Origin: Zygaena filipendulae
Lineage: Eukaryota > Arthropoda > Insecta > Lepidoptera > Zygaenidae
NCBI GenBank assembly: GCA_907165275.2
Contig: OU015666.1
Coordinates: 5,300,001 to 5,364,000, forward strand
Length of the DNA: 64,000 nt
Direction of reading: 5' to 3'
In this document: piece after piece, positions 23,801 through 33,252 of the stretch
How positions within the stretch are numbered: position 1 is the stretch's first letter
Layout of the letters: every line of letters begins with the position of its first letter
Notes under the pieces: model-generated
What the model saw: only the letters and a program-made list of their open reading frames with translations
Databases searched by the model: none
What the model was told of the DNA's origin: nothing
Translations under genes and position numbers: made by a program

Positions 23801-26800
23801 GGACCTGATTTATCCCCATTTACATTACGACAGAAATTCGCATATTCTTTTCCTTTTGTAAGCTTCTTAAGGATTAATTTGTCATCTTTCCATGGAATAC
23901 ATGGGTAACCTTCAAATAAGTATATCATTTTCATTACTTCATCTTTTGTGAGCTTCCTAAGGAACTGGTTGCCGCGCATTTAGTCGGTATTATCAGGAGA
24001 TCAAACGCATCGGCCTACTGTAAGTATTCTTATGCGGTGCTGTAACTATGCAATGTCACTACTTTTTATTACCCGGGTCCTGGTCACCGTAGTTTAACCA
24101 GTGTAGAAATTAACTAACATCACAATAATATAAAAAATATATTACCGTATGAAGTCACCCATTGTGTTCCATTGTAATTCGAACCTTCATCGGTGAGGAT
24201 ACATTCAGGAGGGTAATTTGCAGGCAACTGTCCTGCTCCTGTCCTACAATACAAGGTCCAATGACAAACGCTGTAGTTCGAACTTATAGAGAACCATCTC
24301 AGATGCTTAACCGCTGCATGTCGCACTTCCATAAAAGAGTAATAAATTCCTTCTATTTCTATTTCACTTATCATTTCGTCACTGTACATTGTGAAACGTA
24401 AACTAGTCCATGACCAATAGTCAACAATTTTCTTGTGCGCAACATTGGCTAATAATTCAGCTGTTGAAGATTCCGACGCTTGGTAAAATATGACGCTACT
24501 CATGTTTGGCAATCCAATCATTACAGTCACTCTTGGGTAAGAATGATAAGGATTGGAAAAAAATATAACATATGCGGAATGAAAACACCGCACCGAAATC
24601 TCCAAATAATTATTTATATTACGCACTTGTTGCAAAGGATATAAAAAATAAGGCGCAGAGAGAACAGTCGTGTGTTCTTCACATCCATACCCATCACCGC
24701 AAGATGGAAAGTTCCACGTGGCTACATCGCCAGAAACACTATAATAGGCAGAATTTTGTAAGCGTTCGAGTAATGACATCTCATTTCTCATTTCCATCTC
24801 GTAAAAGTGTTCGCGGGCGCCAACTTTGTCTGATAAATAACGAAACATTAATAAATAGCAAGCACTACACGAAGTACCTATATTGCCATCTTATTTTACC
24901 GAACAGAAAATGTACCTGCCTAAAGTAAGGGTATCTTTGGTCCACGCAAGTACAAACGTGGAATACTCAGTCGCCTTTATAATTCCAGGCGTAGATTTGT
25001 GAAATATTTTATTACTTCCTAGTGTCACGCTTGTTTCTAAAATTGTAATGCGGCGTTAAACTACATAGATTTTCTACCAAACAGTTAGTAATGAACTATA
25101 GTAATACCGTTGTTTGATATCGTCAGCTCTAACGCACAGCCCCAACTAGTCAAGTCTTCAAACGAAGCAGGGAGACTGAACTGGCTCAAAAGAAGCTTAA
25201 CCACAGCAAAGTTTTCCAAATCCGGGTCCCATGTTCGGACGGAGAAAGTAATATTAGACTCCTCGTATCTGCGAAAACTTATGAAATGCGAATATCTATC
25301 GTGTTGCCGAGACACTAGAGCGCAATATCGGTCATCACAAAACTGTACATCGCAGTAGCTTTTAACAAAGATATCGTTATTTTTTTTGGAGCTCTCCGTA
25401 TAGCACCAGGGTCCTGAAATTGTTTAAGAAATGCCATAGATATTTTCCAAGCGAACCGAAAATTAATCCTAAAAAGAAATAAACCTTTTAGATATTGGCG
25501 ATTTTTATAACCTAACTGCCAAGGTTTTGCGACTCCCCTCTTTGGTATTGAAAGAACCTTGACGGCATGTTTCATTGCTTACGAAACATTGTCAGTACTC
25601 TAGTGGTCCTATTAAATCTAATGTAGAGGTGGTCGCAGAGATTACCTCCTAAATCTCCATCGGGATTTCTACAGTAGTTATAAGAACGGTCCAAATTATT
25701 TTTAGGAAACTGATAGTCGTGGTGCTTCGTAGCTACAGCGATGGTACTGTTTGTGAGCTTAATTTTTCTCGTCCGCCAATCATCCGACCAAAACTCACAT
25801 TTGTCAAATGAAGCGCTAAGCGAAATGCTTCCGTTAAACTCCATACCGGGACCAGTATACCGACAATGTTCTGATAAACAAAATGGAATATCACAACCCT
25901 CGTGTCCCATTGACGAGTTGGTGTAGCACCAAGGCCCTCGGACAGACTTTGTAGGGTTGCGACAGTAATTCTTCGCCTTCTTCAACGATCTCTCCGGAAA
26001 ATCCTCATCACGAATATTATTTTTTAAACTTTCATCAGCCCAATAGCGGCAACGATGTCCGTGTATTGTTTTCGTAATATCGCCGTCAAAACTCAGTCCC
26101 CTGTGAGTCGTTTTGCACCAAGATAACTCTGCCTTGATATGAAGTTCGCATCGGGTCATTAATAGATAAATGTAATAAATATTACTCATGAAGACTAACA
26201 TTGTTTTCCTCTGTATACGAAACGATATAACCAAGGATATCCAAAGATATTATAATAGATATAACTTTACGTATCTGACATTGACAACGCAAAGTTCAAA
26301 GAGTATATAACCAATAATGTTTTTATTTTTTATATCACCCAGAAGTGCGAATTTATGTTTACGCAGTGACTCAGAAGAATAACTTATTGTTCTGAGCCTC
26401 AGAACAATAACATTCTGAGCGCAGTGATTATGTTATATTGACTATTTTTATGTCAAACAATACCGTTGTTTTTTTCTTAACATTATAATGTTTTTTTTTT
26501 TCCTTTATTTAGGACAACAGCAACAAGTACCTACATATAATATTAATTCTAGGTTTCAGGATTACGGTATATGCCAATGAACTCTACCAAAAATTATCGC
26601 CACTGGGCGTACAAATACAATGTATATAAAATGTATGTATACATGCAAACAAATATTCTATGTTCAATTTTAATATTCTACAGTTTTCCTCGTGATATTA
26701 AGACATTATTTGCTTCGAACAAGGATGTGGGAACAGTAATAAATTTAATGCTTGGACTTTTTCAGACAGTTAATATATTAAATATTTTAATTAGCATGCA

Positions 26801-29800
26801 TGAATTCAAGGGTAATAATAATATTAATTTACATCACAACACACAGATCTACTTGACCCACATTAAGCTATAAGCATGTGTCGTGGAAACCAGCAAACGT
26901 GGTATATATACAACACAGCAAAATTACTACGTGTCTACGATTTTGAGTTCGATGTACTAAACTCGTACGAGTATACCTGGATACAATTTACGCTGGGACA
27001 TTTTCTACCGCGAAGTGCGAGTTTCATATTTCTTGGTTCACGTTCCGCTCAAGGTATAATAACGCTCATCATGCTTCTTTATAATCACGCACCTGTATAG
27101 AGCAGTATGTCTTTGTTTGGGAGACACCGCGGACTCTTATTGTCTTTGAGTATCTCCTGCAGTTCCGCTTGATCCACGCGGACGCCTCTCTTCTGAGGCT
27201 CGCCGCACAACAGCAGCTGAGATTTGTCTGAGCAAAAAAAAAATATAATTTAATGAAATGCTTAAGTTTAGGCGAGACAAAAGTGATAAATGAGAAACCC
27301 AAAACGATTAACACAAACATCAAAATATGTTAGGTTAAATGAAAAATTTTACTTAGAGGATACCTGTATGAATTCTTTGTTCCGGGACCAAACAATAACT
27401 AAAAAAATTGTAGGTTCTTATCAGTCAAAGAATTTTTTTTAATCAGTTCATTAGGTCCACAAATTATCCCCTAAATCCAAACTTATAAACATATTAACTA
27501 TACCTCTTTATAATATTAGTATAGAAGACTAAATACCCTTACCATACTCAGAGGGTGGTATGCACTCGTTCAAATATATTCTGCCCTCAGGATTCTGATG
27601 GCAACTGACTAGTCGCTCAAGGCTGTAGTACTCCTCATTATTGAACACATAGCAACTACCCTTGAACTCCATCCTGTATGGCTCTGTAGTACTGAACAAT
27701 TTACCAAACATTTATAAGCATACACTCTCACAATAAAAAATCTGGTAATTTTGTTTTTAAGTTATTACCCATTTTTGGTGCACACGTCCAAATAATAGAC
27801 GTTATACTCGTATTGGCATTGCCTCATGATGTAGCAGCCATGTTTCTTGCCACGTTTCTCTACTAATTTGCGATACGAAAATGCACCTCTGCAAAAAAAA
27901 TTTAATACATAATATCATAGCACTGGATAGGGAGAGGTAGATCATTATGAGGCTTGGCCCAGTCATGAGACACATTCCCGAAAATTTCCTTTTTGTTTTA
28001 TTTTCCAGTGGAGATACTAAAACAATTATTTCCAATATACCTACCTACTATAATTTGATCACAAAAGGTTTCATTTTAAAGCAACAAATTATAATTAGCA
28101 TTTTTTTCATTTATAATTAAGAAACTTAAAGCTGCAGACTCCAATAAAAAGTTTAAACATAAGGGTCTAGTGATACAGTGTACTCACCCAACAGGTCCGT
28201 GACATTTCATCCTATGCAATTCTCTCAGTGAAGGCGTCTCATCGTCTTTAGATAGATTGAAGGTCCACTTAACCATTAACCTGATTAATGACAAAATATA
28301 TGGATGAAAACTATAAGCAATAATTTAGAATCAATACATCAAATTAATGTCGTAATTAATCATTGAAGCAACGAACCTATAGTATCCGTCGCAAACCGAA
28401 ATAAATGTACTAAGTTGTTCTTCGCATTTGAATTTAAAGAACAGCGGAGTACCCCGCCTCGACACCTCAAGAGAGTCATCGCCGTTACGTGTCAGGTAAA
28501 TGAGCTCCTCTATCGTACATAAATGGATCCACTGCAACAATATTAAACATACAAAAATATAATACCTATATTTTAATGAATCCTGTATTTTACTGAAAGA
28601 TCGCACCAATTAAAAAAAAAGTTTTACCCTGATTCAGAGTTGAGTTTGACAAAAATAAAATACCTATTATTTTATGTACTATAATTGTATTATAATGAAT
28701 CCTGTATTTTACGGAAAGATTACACCGATTAGAAAAGTTTTACCCAGATTCAGAGTTTCATGCAAATGTAATTTTAAAAAGAGGCATGGGGACAAAATGC
28801 CGCAAATGATTGAACAGGAAAAAAAATTACGCACATTTGCCTACAGCATAAAGCTGCATTTAATAACACTGTAGGTACTAATCGAGAAGAACTACAGAGT
28901 ACAGATTCATCGCGGATTTAAATTTGATGGTTTATTTTTTTGAGGACGCTTTTGCGTCACTGTTTATCTTGGGTATTTAGTATATCAATGGATACTTACC
29001 TACGTCACGGTAAAAATACTTATTTTTACCGTGCCTACGTAGAGATTGACGTTGTATGTACGTTATATGGTACGTTGTTATATGGTATTTGGGACAAGCT
29101 TGAATAAGTTTATCATTTGTGCGTTTATCAAATAGACAACGCAGGCGAAAACGAGCCGAACGCGTGGGGCTATCATACGGAGTAGTATGAATCTAGTCAC
29201 AAATGCACGAGTACATAGAAATGCGAAACCGAACCGAAATCATTGCAACACAAATTCAGTTCGCCTGAAATGATGAAATTATTTAAAATGTAAGATTCAT
29301 CGAAATGAACGAATTAAAATTTATAGGTCACGAGTTCACAAATTCGCCAAGAAATCTGTCGACATTCACTTTTTTCATTGGCTTGGCTTGTTCTCGTTCC
29401 CAATATGAGATAGATATTTCGTAAAAAACTATATTTTTTCCTTACGCAGAGCACGTTAAGTAAAAATCGATACCAGTTTTACATAAATATAAAAAAACAG
29501 ATCAAAAAAGTTCGGTAAATGTTTGTTTTTTTATCTCAGACTATAAAAAATAAAGGCTATGACAGATTTATTTTATTCGGATAATTAACAACTGGTGCAC
29601 AAATCCAATAGGCATAAGTTACGATAACGCGCAACAAAAAATGTTCTTCTTTCCTGCTCAAAGAAGTTTTACTTAAAAAATTACGTTTAAAAAGTGTGTT
29701 ATGGCATACAGAATACTAATCCATACTAATATTATAAATGCGAAAGTAACTCTGCCTGTCTGTTACGCTTTCACGCCTTACCGCCGCACTCAGAGTCGAC

Positions 29801-32800
29801 TTTAATGATTACTTAGCTAAGTATATATTGATTTTTAAAACAAAACTGCCGCAATCAGACAAGTTTAACTAATTAAGTTACATCTCATTAAATGCCAACT
29901 AACATTAATTTAGTGAACGTCTCTGATTGCGGCAGTTTTGTTTTAAAAATCTATACTTAACTAAGTAATCATTAAAGTCGACTCTGAGTGCGGCCGTTAA
30001 CGGCTCAACCGATATCACGAAATTTTTCATACACACTGTCAGGGGTGCAGAAAAGGACACGGAAATTAACGCGAGTGAAATCGCGGGGAACAGCTAGTTT
30101 CTAATATTTTGGCAGCTGGACCGTTTTGGGCGCGAACGTTATGGGCAAGGAATGTCGTTGGTTATAGCGAATAAGGGCCATGGTCATTTTAATATTACAA
30201 AGAGGTAAAGTTTGGGAGTTTTTGATGTTGTAGGGGGTTATCTCTGGATCTACTAAACCGATTTTGAAAATTCTTTCACTAATGGAAGTTACGGTAGTCC
30301 TGAGTGACATAGGGTACTTTTATCCCGAAATTCCCACAGGAACTCTGAAACTACCGCGGGTGAAACCGCGGGGGACAGCTAGTAGTGAATAAATGCGTTA
30401 TTTATTTTGTTACCTCTCTTTTGTTCTTGTTATACAGCCTGATGCCGGGCTGCTGCGGGTGGAACGGTGACACCGCCAGGCGCACGGACACCACGTCAGC
30501 GCCATTTTGCCAAAGTACCTTGTCGAACTCCTCAGACATATAATTGGGCGCCAGGCCGTACAACTGTTGCAGGTACAGACTTTTCACATAACTGGAATAG
30601 GAATGTTGATGACTTTTGAAAATCAAAATTCTAATTAGTCTGTCAGTAAGAAAATAAAAAAAAACAATAGACACGTATTTTTTGCTTTTTCAATTTAATG
30701 AAAATATACAAAGATAAAGCGCAGTTTAGGGTCGGGGCTCGTGACCGGTATAAGCCTTGATACAAACTGCACGTCACGCGAAATTCCAACTCAAATGTAT
30801 CGCCGTTATTTTTTTATTACGTAAAAAAAGAAAAAATACGTGTCCAATATTTTTTATTAATCTACAAGGTGGACTAAAAGAAATTAGTCAACTAGCCCAT
30901 TAATCGTTATAATAATAATTTAATTATCATACATATACACTCACCGCCACTTGGTCCTTGAAATTTTTTTTTAAATAGATAGGTACCTTATACATTTAAG
31001 TACTCATGATACATACCTACTACTTAAACATCGAAAATCAGGGTAAACACATATTTAATGATTTTTTAATATGTTTAGTAAACTTACTAAAAATTTACTT
31101 TTTTTTAAACATAATTATCTAAAACTATGTAGTATGTTGTATGCATGTGTCACAGGCACACCATGATCAGCATTTTGTATTTAAACATTTGGATTTTGGA
31201 CAGAAAATGCACTGTTTTGTGTTTGGGCACTCTGGCATGCTAGGTTAGATTGGTTTAAAATGTGAACACAACACGATCGAAATTCAAATGGAACCGATTT
31301 CCGACAGTAGCATTTCAAACTTAAAGTTGAAAATACGAGTTTCGCTTTTTGGGTCTAGTAAACCTTGTGTATGATTCTAAAGCATTATTTGGATATATTA
31401 TAGTAATCATCAAGTGCAAATAAACCACTAAAATCTACAGAAATGTCTTTGAATTGTAATTCAATGATTAAATAAATTCTTTTTTCTTATTCAAACTAAT
31501 TGACTACTTCATTCTTATTTTTTTTATAATATATCCAAATAAGATACTTTAAAATAATACATAAGGTTTTCTATGTTATAATCAGTAATAATATACATAA
31601 TAATAAATATTTACCATCTTAATATAAAGCATGTGTCACGTTGTTTGTCCGCGATGGACCCCTAAACTACTGAACGGGTTTTGTTAAAATTTTATAACCA
31701 TTTATAATATGGTCCAACTTAAAAGATAGGATAGTTTTTATCCCGGAATTCCCGCGGGAACTCCGGCACTAATGCGGGGGACAGCTAACCACCGTAAACT
31801 ACTGTCAGGGGTACAAAAAAGGACATAGAGTACTTTTTTCCCGCAATTCCCGCGGGAACTCCGAAATTACAGCGGATAAAATCGCGCGGGACAGCTAGTA
31901 TATTCATAAAACTTACTTAGCTGTGTATCCCACTGTAGATAGCTGCGGGAGATGTTCTTGAGCCCATTTTTTTGGTGCACGCCAGTGTTTCTTGAGTATG
32001 ATCTCTGGTATGTATTCCTTGTAATTCTCCAGAACTTGAGTTGGAGTAACATTTTTTTCTATCACCGCTCGAGTCCTGTGCATAATGTATATTTAAAATT
32101 CATAAACCATTGGTTACTTACATAATGATTTTTATTAGGGAATCTGTAACTTACAGTAAAACTTACTGAAATCATTTTTGGAATAAATCCAGAAGTTCAT
32201 TAATTCGAGAAGATATTGCCCAGAAACAAACAAAACTTTCCTCTATAAAATATTAGCACAGTCTAATCCTTAATGCAAAATACAATATCTGTCTTACAAC
32301 TGGGATGAAATAATTTGGACAGTTGGTCAATAAGAACCTAGCATAACTATTATGTCATTCCTTTATTTTCTGGTACTTGATGTATTAGGGTCCATCTTTA
32401 CATAAAAAAAAACAAAAAGGTACAATAGCCATTGATTAATTGTATACATACATATCACAAATACCAAATCCCAGCAACTCATCCTTGTGCCCGGGATACT
32501 TAATCTCCGGTATTTGATTGTCATTGACATCATTGCGTGCTTGCTGGTAATAATAGTCAAATGTTGTCTCATCTAATTTAATGAGATGTTCCAATCTGGG
32601 GACCTAATGTAAGTAATATTCATTTTGTTAATAATATATCTTTAATGCATTGTTGACAACAAATCGCATTGAGGTTTCAATTACCTTGTAGCGTATTCTT
32701 AATTCATAATCCCTCGTGGGGGAGACAGGGCTGTTATCTTTGAGGAAATAGTCTGTACCTTTAATTCTCAACGCAAATAAAGTGAGTGTTATGGGAGGTA

Positions 32801-32924
32801 TGTTGTACTTTTTGCACAATAATTTACACAATTCTTCAGCTATGAAAGTGTTAGTACACGGTATCACATTAGGTTTTCTATCTATTACAACAAACACTTT
32901 GACTGTCCTAATTGCTGCCATCAT
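92..32924 (-). CDS. hop: Janus kinase (JAK) hopscotch, complete 22-exon coding region
   Basis: Non-receptor tyrosine kinase that binds cytokine-receptor tails and phosphorylates STAT. Coding exons in order on the minus strand: 32924-32685, 32603-32452, 32075-31917, 30591-30414, 28531-28377, 28280-28188, 27888-27769, 27691-27543, 27227-27093, 20344-20217, 19926-19790, 19086-18889, 18356-18206, 8272-8134, 7106-7035, 6627-6512, 5948-5697, 5174-5019, 4514-4341, 3891-3719, 3257-3108, 230-92. Every intron is GT..AG, phases agree throughout, and the sum is 3366 nt (1121 aa plus TAA), close to known JAKs (about 1130-1180 aa). Order: FERM about 1-320, SH2 about 325-440, pseudokinase about 461-715, kinase about 845-1115. 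The start is the first of two adjacent Met codons before a FERM F1 lobe. Intron 9 contains another gene and intron 13 a 9-kb palindrome. The exon 21/22 join is the least certain, because the loop there is shorter than in vertebrate JAKs. 5' UTR exons and the poly(A) site are not identified. Confidence 0.95.
1236..1314 (+). repeat. repeat shared with 55349-55429
   Basis: Common blocks ACTGTCA, ATCAACCTTACGAT/ACACGCA, CGTGTACA and GAGCCGGCCGTC. Too short to classify. Confidence 0.5.
1496..1660 (+). repeat. repeat shared with 38192-38325
   Basis: GGAAGCTGTAAAGGGTGGAT, GTCATAATAACTGTAATTAT, TTGACGTCAAAAAGAGCCAC and a TTTGACTTTGACTTTATT tail occur inverted at 38192-38325. The tail is typical of a LINE 3' end. 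At 1790-1840 another such tail (AATAAAGTATATTTGATTTG with TTTGA repeats) follows. Confidence 0.65.
2290..2886 (+). mobile_element. MITE copy 1 (AGGGTACTTGCAT family), 5'-truncated
   Basis: About 600 bp shared with 43452-44063 and, inverted, 54710-55342: AAAGATATATGGCC, ACCGCCGAAATGCGGAATGA, TGTGACACTGACAGACAGAT, TTCATGCAAGTACCCTATT. This copy lacks the first terminal repeat. Confidence 0.85.
3502..3701 (-). repeat. short interspersed repeat (AGCTAGT-end family), hop intron 20
   Basis: CTAATATTATAAAGAGGTAA...CTGGATCTACTGAACCGATT...GGGTGAAACCGCGGGGGACAGCTAGT. About 25 such copies occur in the window in both orientations. Confidence 0.75.
4030..4130 (+). repeat. CA-rich microsatellite with 20-bp higher-order unit
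   Basis: ACACACACATACATACTCACGAACACACAC repeated, then degenerate CA/CG repeats. hop intron 19. Confidence 0.9.
4848..4978 (+). repeat. minisatellite, units around GTCAGTGACCAGCGTTCAG
   Basis: Seven or so imperfect units of GTTCAGTGGTCGGTGACCAG of about 15-22 bases in hop intron 18, just downstream of exon 18 in gene order. Confidence 0.8.
5260..5457 (-). repeat. short interspersed repeat, hop intron 17
   Basis: TCTGTCCGTCTCTATGTATG...TTCATGCGGTTTCCATCAAT...CGCGGGTGAAACCGCAGGGGACAACTAGT. Close relatives at 50760-50890 and 62500-62655. Confidence 0.72.
5697..8272 (-). CDS. hop: hop exons 14-17: end of pseudokinase and JH2-JH1 linker
   Basis: Exon 14 (8272-8134) ends the pseudokinase (CPSKVWTLVRQCWESNPPRP, the usual CW...RP of the kinase C lobe). 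Exons 15 (7106-7035) and 16 (6627-6512) encode a Ser/Asp/Asn-rich linker. Exon 17 (5948-5697) encodes a run of Ser, a Gly/Pro-rich stretch with seven Gly-Ala dipeptides made from a CCCGCG hexamer tract (about 5807-5845 on the plus strand), and then the start of the catalytic domain (KTYLVTLTRKIGS). The last codons are the first half of the kinase glycine loop, which is completed by exon 18. The hexamer tract is likely length-variable. Exons 15-17 align poorly with other JAKs as far as I can recall, as expected for this linker. Confidence 0.9.
8350..8580 (+). mobile_element. GACACGTA-family MITE, copy 1
   Basis: AGACACGTA...GCCGTTATTTTTTGGTTACGT...TGTCCAATATTTTTTATTAA...GGACTAAAA. The ends GACACGTA and TACGTGTC are inverted. 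Other copies: 30622-30880, 56450-56870, 57740-57975, 63725-64000. Confidence 0.7.
8690..8765 (+). repeat. tRNA-like SINE head or degenerate tRNA pseudogene
   Basis: TGGTTGACTGG followed 45 bases later by GGGTTCAATTTCC resembles A and B boxes of RNA polymerase III. The stem pairing of a true tRNA is not evident, so a SINE relic is more likely. Confidence 0.4.
8958..12990 (+). repeat. left arm of the palindrome
   Basis: Inverted copy of 13197-17957. Starts TTAAGGTGGCGCGCC at 8958. Contains a tRNA-like SINE head (about 9265-9345, reverse strand), LINE-tail repeats (9910-10216, 10478-10780, 11040-11235) and tandem subrepeats (about 11930-12340). Confidence 0.88.
11930..12340. repeat. degenerate tandem repeats, about 105-bp period (left arm)
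   Basis: About four units, each with a core like CACGTGATCACATAGATA, then CACGAAAA.ATGAAGTT, then a segment like TTTCGGAGATATGAGC. The mirror copy lies at about 13870-14290. Confidence 0.8.
13870..14290. repeat. degenerate tandem repeats, about 105-bp period (right arm)
   Basis: Inverted counterpart of 11930-12340 with the same units. Subrepeats inside long terminal inverted repeats are typical of foldback elements such as Drosophila FB and Galileo. Confidence 0.8.
15955..16030 (+). repeat. tRNA-derived SINE head
   Basis: GGTTGAGTGGCTAGACC resembles an A box and GGTTCAAATCTCGG a B box about 60 bases on. It is joined to a LINE-tail repeat at 16055. A related inverted, partly deleted copy lies at about 10240-10310 in the left arm. 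Confidence 0.55.
16910..17426. mobile_element. Tc1/mariner-like MITE inserted only in the right palindrome arm
   Basis: Terminal inverted repeats of about 75 bases begin TACACACCGGCAGAATTAG and end with the complement; the insertion point is TA. The matching site in the left arm (near 9490-9500) is empty, so this insertion postdates the arm duplication. Inner sequences also pair, making almost the whole element a hairpin. No open frame. Confidence 0.8.
18206..20344 (-). CDS. hop: hop exons 10-13: pseudokinase (JH2) domain
   Basis: Exon 10 (20344-20217) encodes the glycine-loop-like ERIGSGGITATYKALW and VAFKTL, with Lys491 in the ATP-lysine position. Exon 11 (19926-19790) gives the hinge region MVLEYLPYGPFDVYL. 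Exon 12 (19086-18889) is strikingly GC-rich and carries VVHGRVRCRRLLL where an active kinase has HRDLxxxN, plus KLSGPS where DFG is expected, so catalytic residues are missing as in the JH2 family. Exon 13 (18356-18206) carries the HWMPPEFF and DIWAFATTLWEIFSYG segments. In JAKs this domain restrains the adjacent kinase. Exon 10 joins exon 9 (27093) in phase across a 6.7-kb intron that contains a complete second gene. Confidence 0.93.
20971..20976 (-). terminator. AATAAA overlapping the stop codon of the nested gene
   Basis: The last sense codon and the stop (CAA TAA) followed by A form AATAAA on the minus strand. If used, the 3' UTR would be only about 20 bases. No other AATAAA was noticed on this strand in the next 150 bases. 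Confidence 0.4.
20972..26234 (-). CDS. nested kringle/TSP1/Ig-domain type I membrane protein, ten exons, unrecognised
   Basis: Gene lying inside hop intron 9 on the same strand. Exons: 26234-25646, 25413-25108, 25036-24916, 24829-24146, 23909-23675, 23507-23374, 23293-23144, 23067-22519, 22436-22051, 21976-20972, about 1.37 thousand residues. The Met at 26201 is the better start because it opens a hydrophobic signal-like segment. Order: signal, kringle 1, kringle 2, beta-rich region, kringle 3, kringle 4, beta-rich region, TSP1 (WSQWSDW..SVTCG), two Ig-like domains (DNGVYIC, DTGVWMC), one membrane span (about residues 80-100 from the end), and a tail of about 70 residues ending DEYLEQ. Each kringle has six cysteines and NYC/NFC plus PWC/AWC. 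The beta-rich parts vaguely resemble the insect farnesoic-acid-methyltransferase-like fold (PF12248), which is a guess. All junctions are in phase except 24916/24829, which needs checking. Extracellular binding is likely; the ligand is unknown. It is not Ror, since no kinase follows. Confidence 0.85.
26274..26310 (-). promoter_or_regulatory. TATA box and initiator-like site of the nested kringle gene
   Basis: Reading the minus strand, ATTGG (an inverted CCAAT) runs directly into TTATATA (26310-26304). About 28-30 bases further is TCAGA (26278-26274), close to the arthropod initiator TCAGT. The likely start codon follows 75 bases later at 26201. The spacing is right for a TATA promoter, which supports the nested gene being transcribed independently of hop. 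Inferred from motif and spacing only. Confidence 0.5.
26820..26960 (+). repeat. LINE 3' region related to 37800-37915
   Basis: Same order of blocks (ACACACAGAT, TTAAGCTATAAGCATGTGTC, AACGTGGTATA). It lies between hop exon 9 and the start of the nested gene. Confidence 0.65.
27093..32924 (-). CDS. hop: hop exons 1-9: FERM and SH2 regions
   Basis: Exon 1 opens with MMAAIRTVKVFVVIDRK and a ubiquitin-like F1 fold. The exon 2/3 junction yields LLGFGICDMTRAV, which lines up with the LGMAVLDM motif of vertebrate JAK FERM domains. Exons 4-6 complete the FERM region (VKSLYLQQLYG, FISVCDGYYRLMVKWTFNL). Exons 6-9 carry the SH2-like domain. HGPVG starts it, and GCYIMRQCQYEYNVYYL corresponds to the SYILRCS strand of JAK2, so Arg348 would be the phosphotyrosine-binding arginine. 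SEYDKSQLLLC near its end matches the JAK YDKSNLLV segment. In JAKs these domains anchor the kinase to receptor box motifs. Introns hold a 216-bp MITE (29781-29996) and several copies of the lepidopteran short repeat. Confidence 0.93.
29781..29996. mobile_element. 216-bp hairpin MITE with TTA target duplication
   Basis: Arms of about 80 bases (CCGCCGCACTCAGAGTCGAC and its complement CTCTGAGTGCGGCCG). TTA flanks both ends (29778-29780, 29997-29999), and the insertion splits a LINE-tail repeat. A 3-bp TTA/TWA duplication suggests the PIF/Harbinger superfamily. Confidence 0.8.
30190..30385 (-). repeat. short interspersed repeat, hop intron 4
   Basis: TATTACAAAGAGGTAAAGTT...GGATCTACTAAACCG...CGGGTGAAACCGCGGGGGAC; same subfamily as 3502-3701 and 46205-46400. 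Confidence 0.72.
30622..30880 (+). mobile_element. GACACGTA-family MITE, copy 2
   Basis: Full-looking copy in hop intron 4/3 region with ATTCTAATTAGTCTGTCAG at one end and GGACTAAAAGAAATTAGTC at the other. Confidence 0.75.
31615..31905 (-). repeat. composite short repeat in hop intron 3
   Basis: Two lepidopteran short-repeat ends in tandem, matching 49092-49381 in reverse, including TGTCCGCGATGGAC and CCAACTTAAAAGATAGGAT. Confidence 0.75.
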
Positions 32925-33252
32925 TTGATTTTTTTACAAAACAAAAGGACGCCACTGCTCCTAAGACTAAAATCAATGTGAAAATTTTATAACGCTTTTA
33001 TTAAGTATTTTCATCATTTTGAATAGTAAAACACAGCAACTTATATTTGTTAATACAATGTGAGATTTCGATAGACATGAATTTATTTAAATCCTTATAT
33101 TCCCAATACGATTTTCAAGTCTTCATAACTTGGTTATTGGTTTTTTTTTACTTTTATAGTGCACGACGCACGTCAACTGTCAAGTGTCAACACTCAGCAG
33201 TCAGCAGTCAAGTGTGCGTTCCGTAGGTTTGAGTCGCGTTCCAAGGCGCGTC

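Noticed and set aside
23374..26234. Kringle exons read as part of a Ror-type receptor tyrosine kinase or as alternative 5' exons of hop
   Set aside because: No frizzled-type CRD and no kinase follow; the exons run into TSP1, Ig, a membrane span and their own stop. hop exon 9 joins exon 10 in phase without them.
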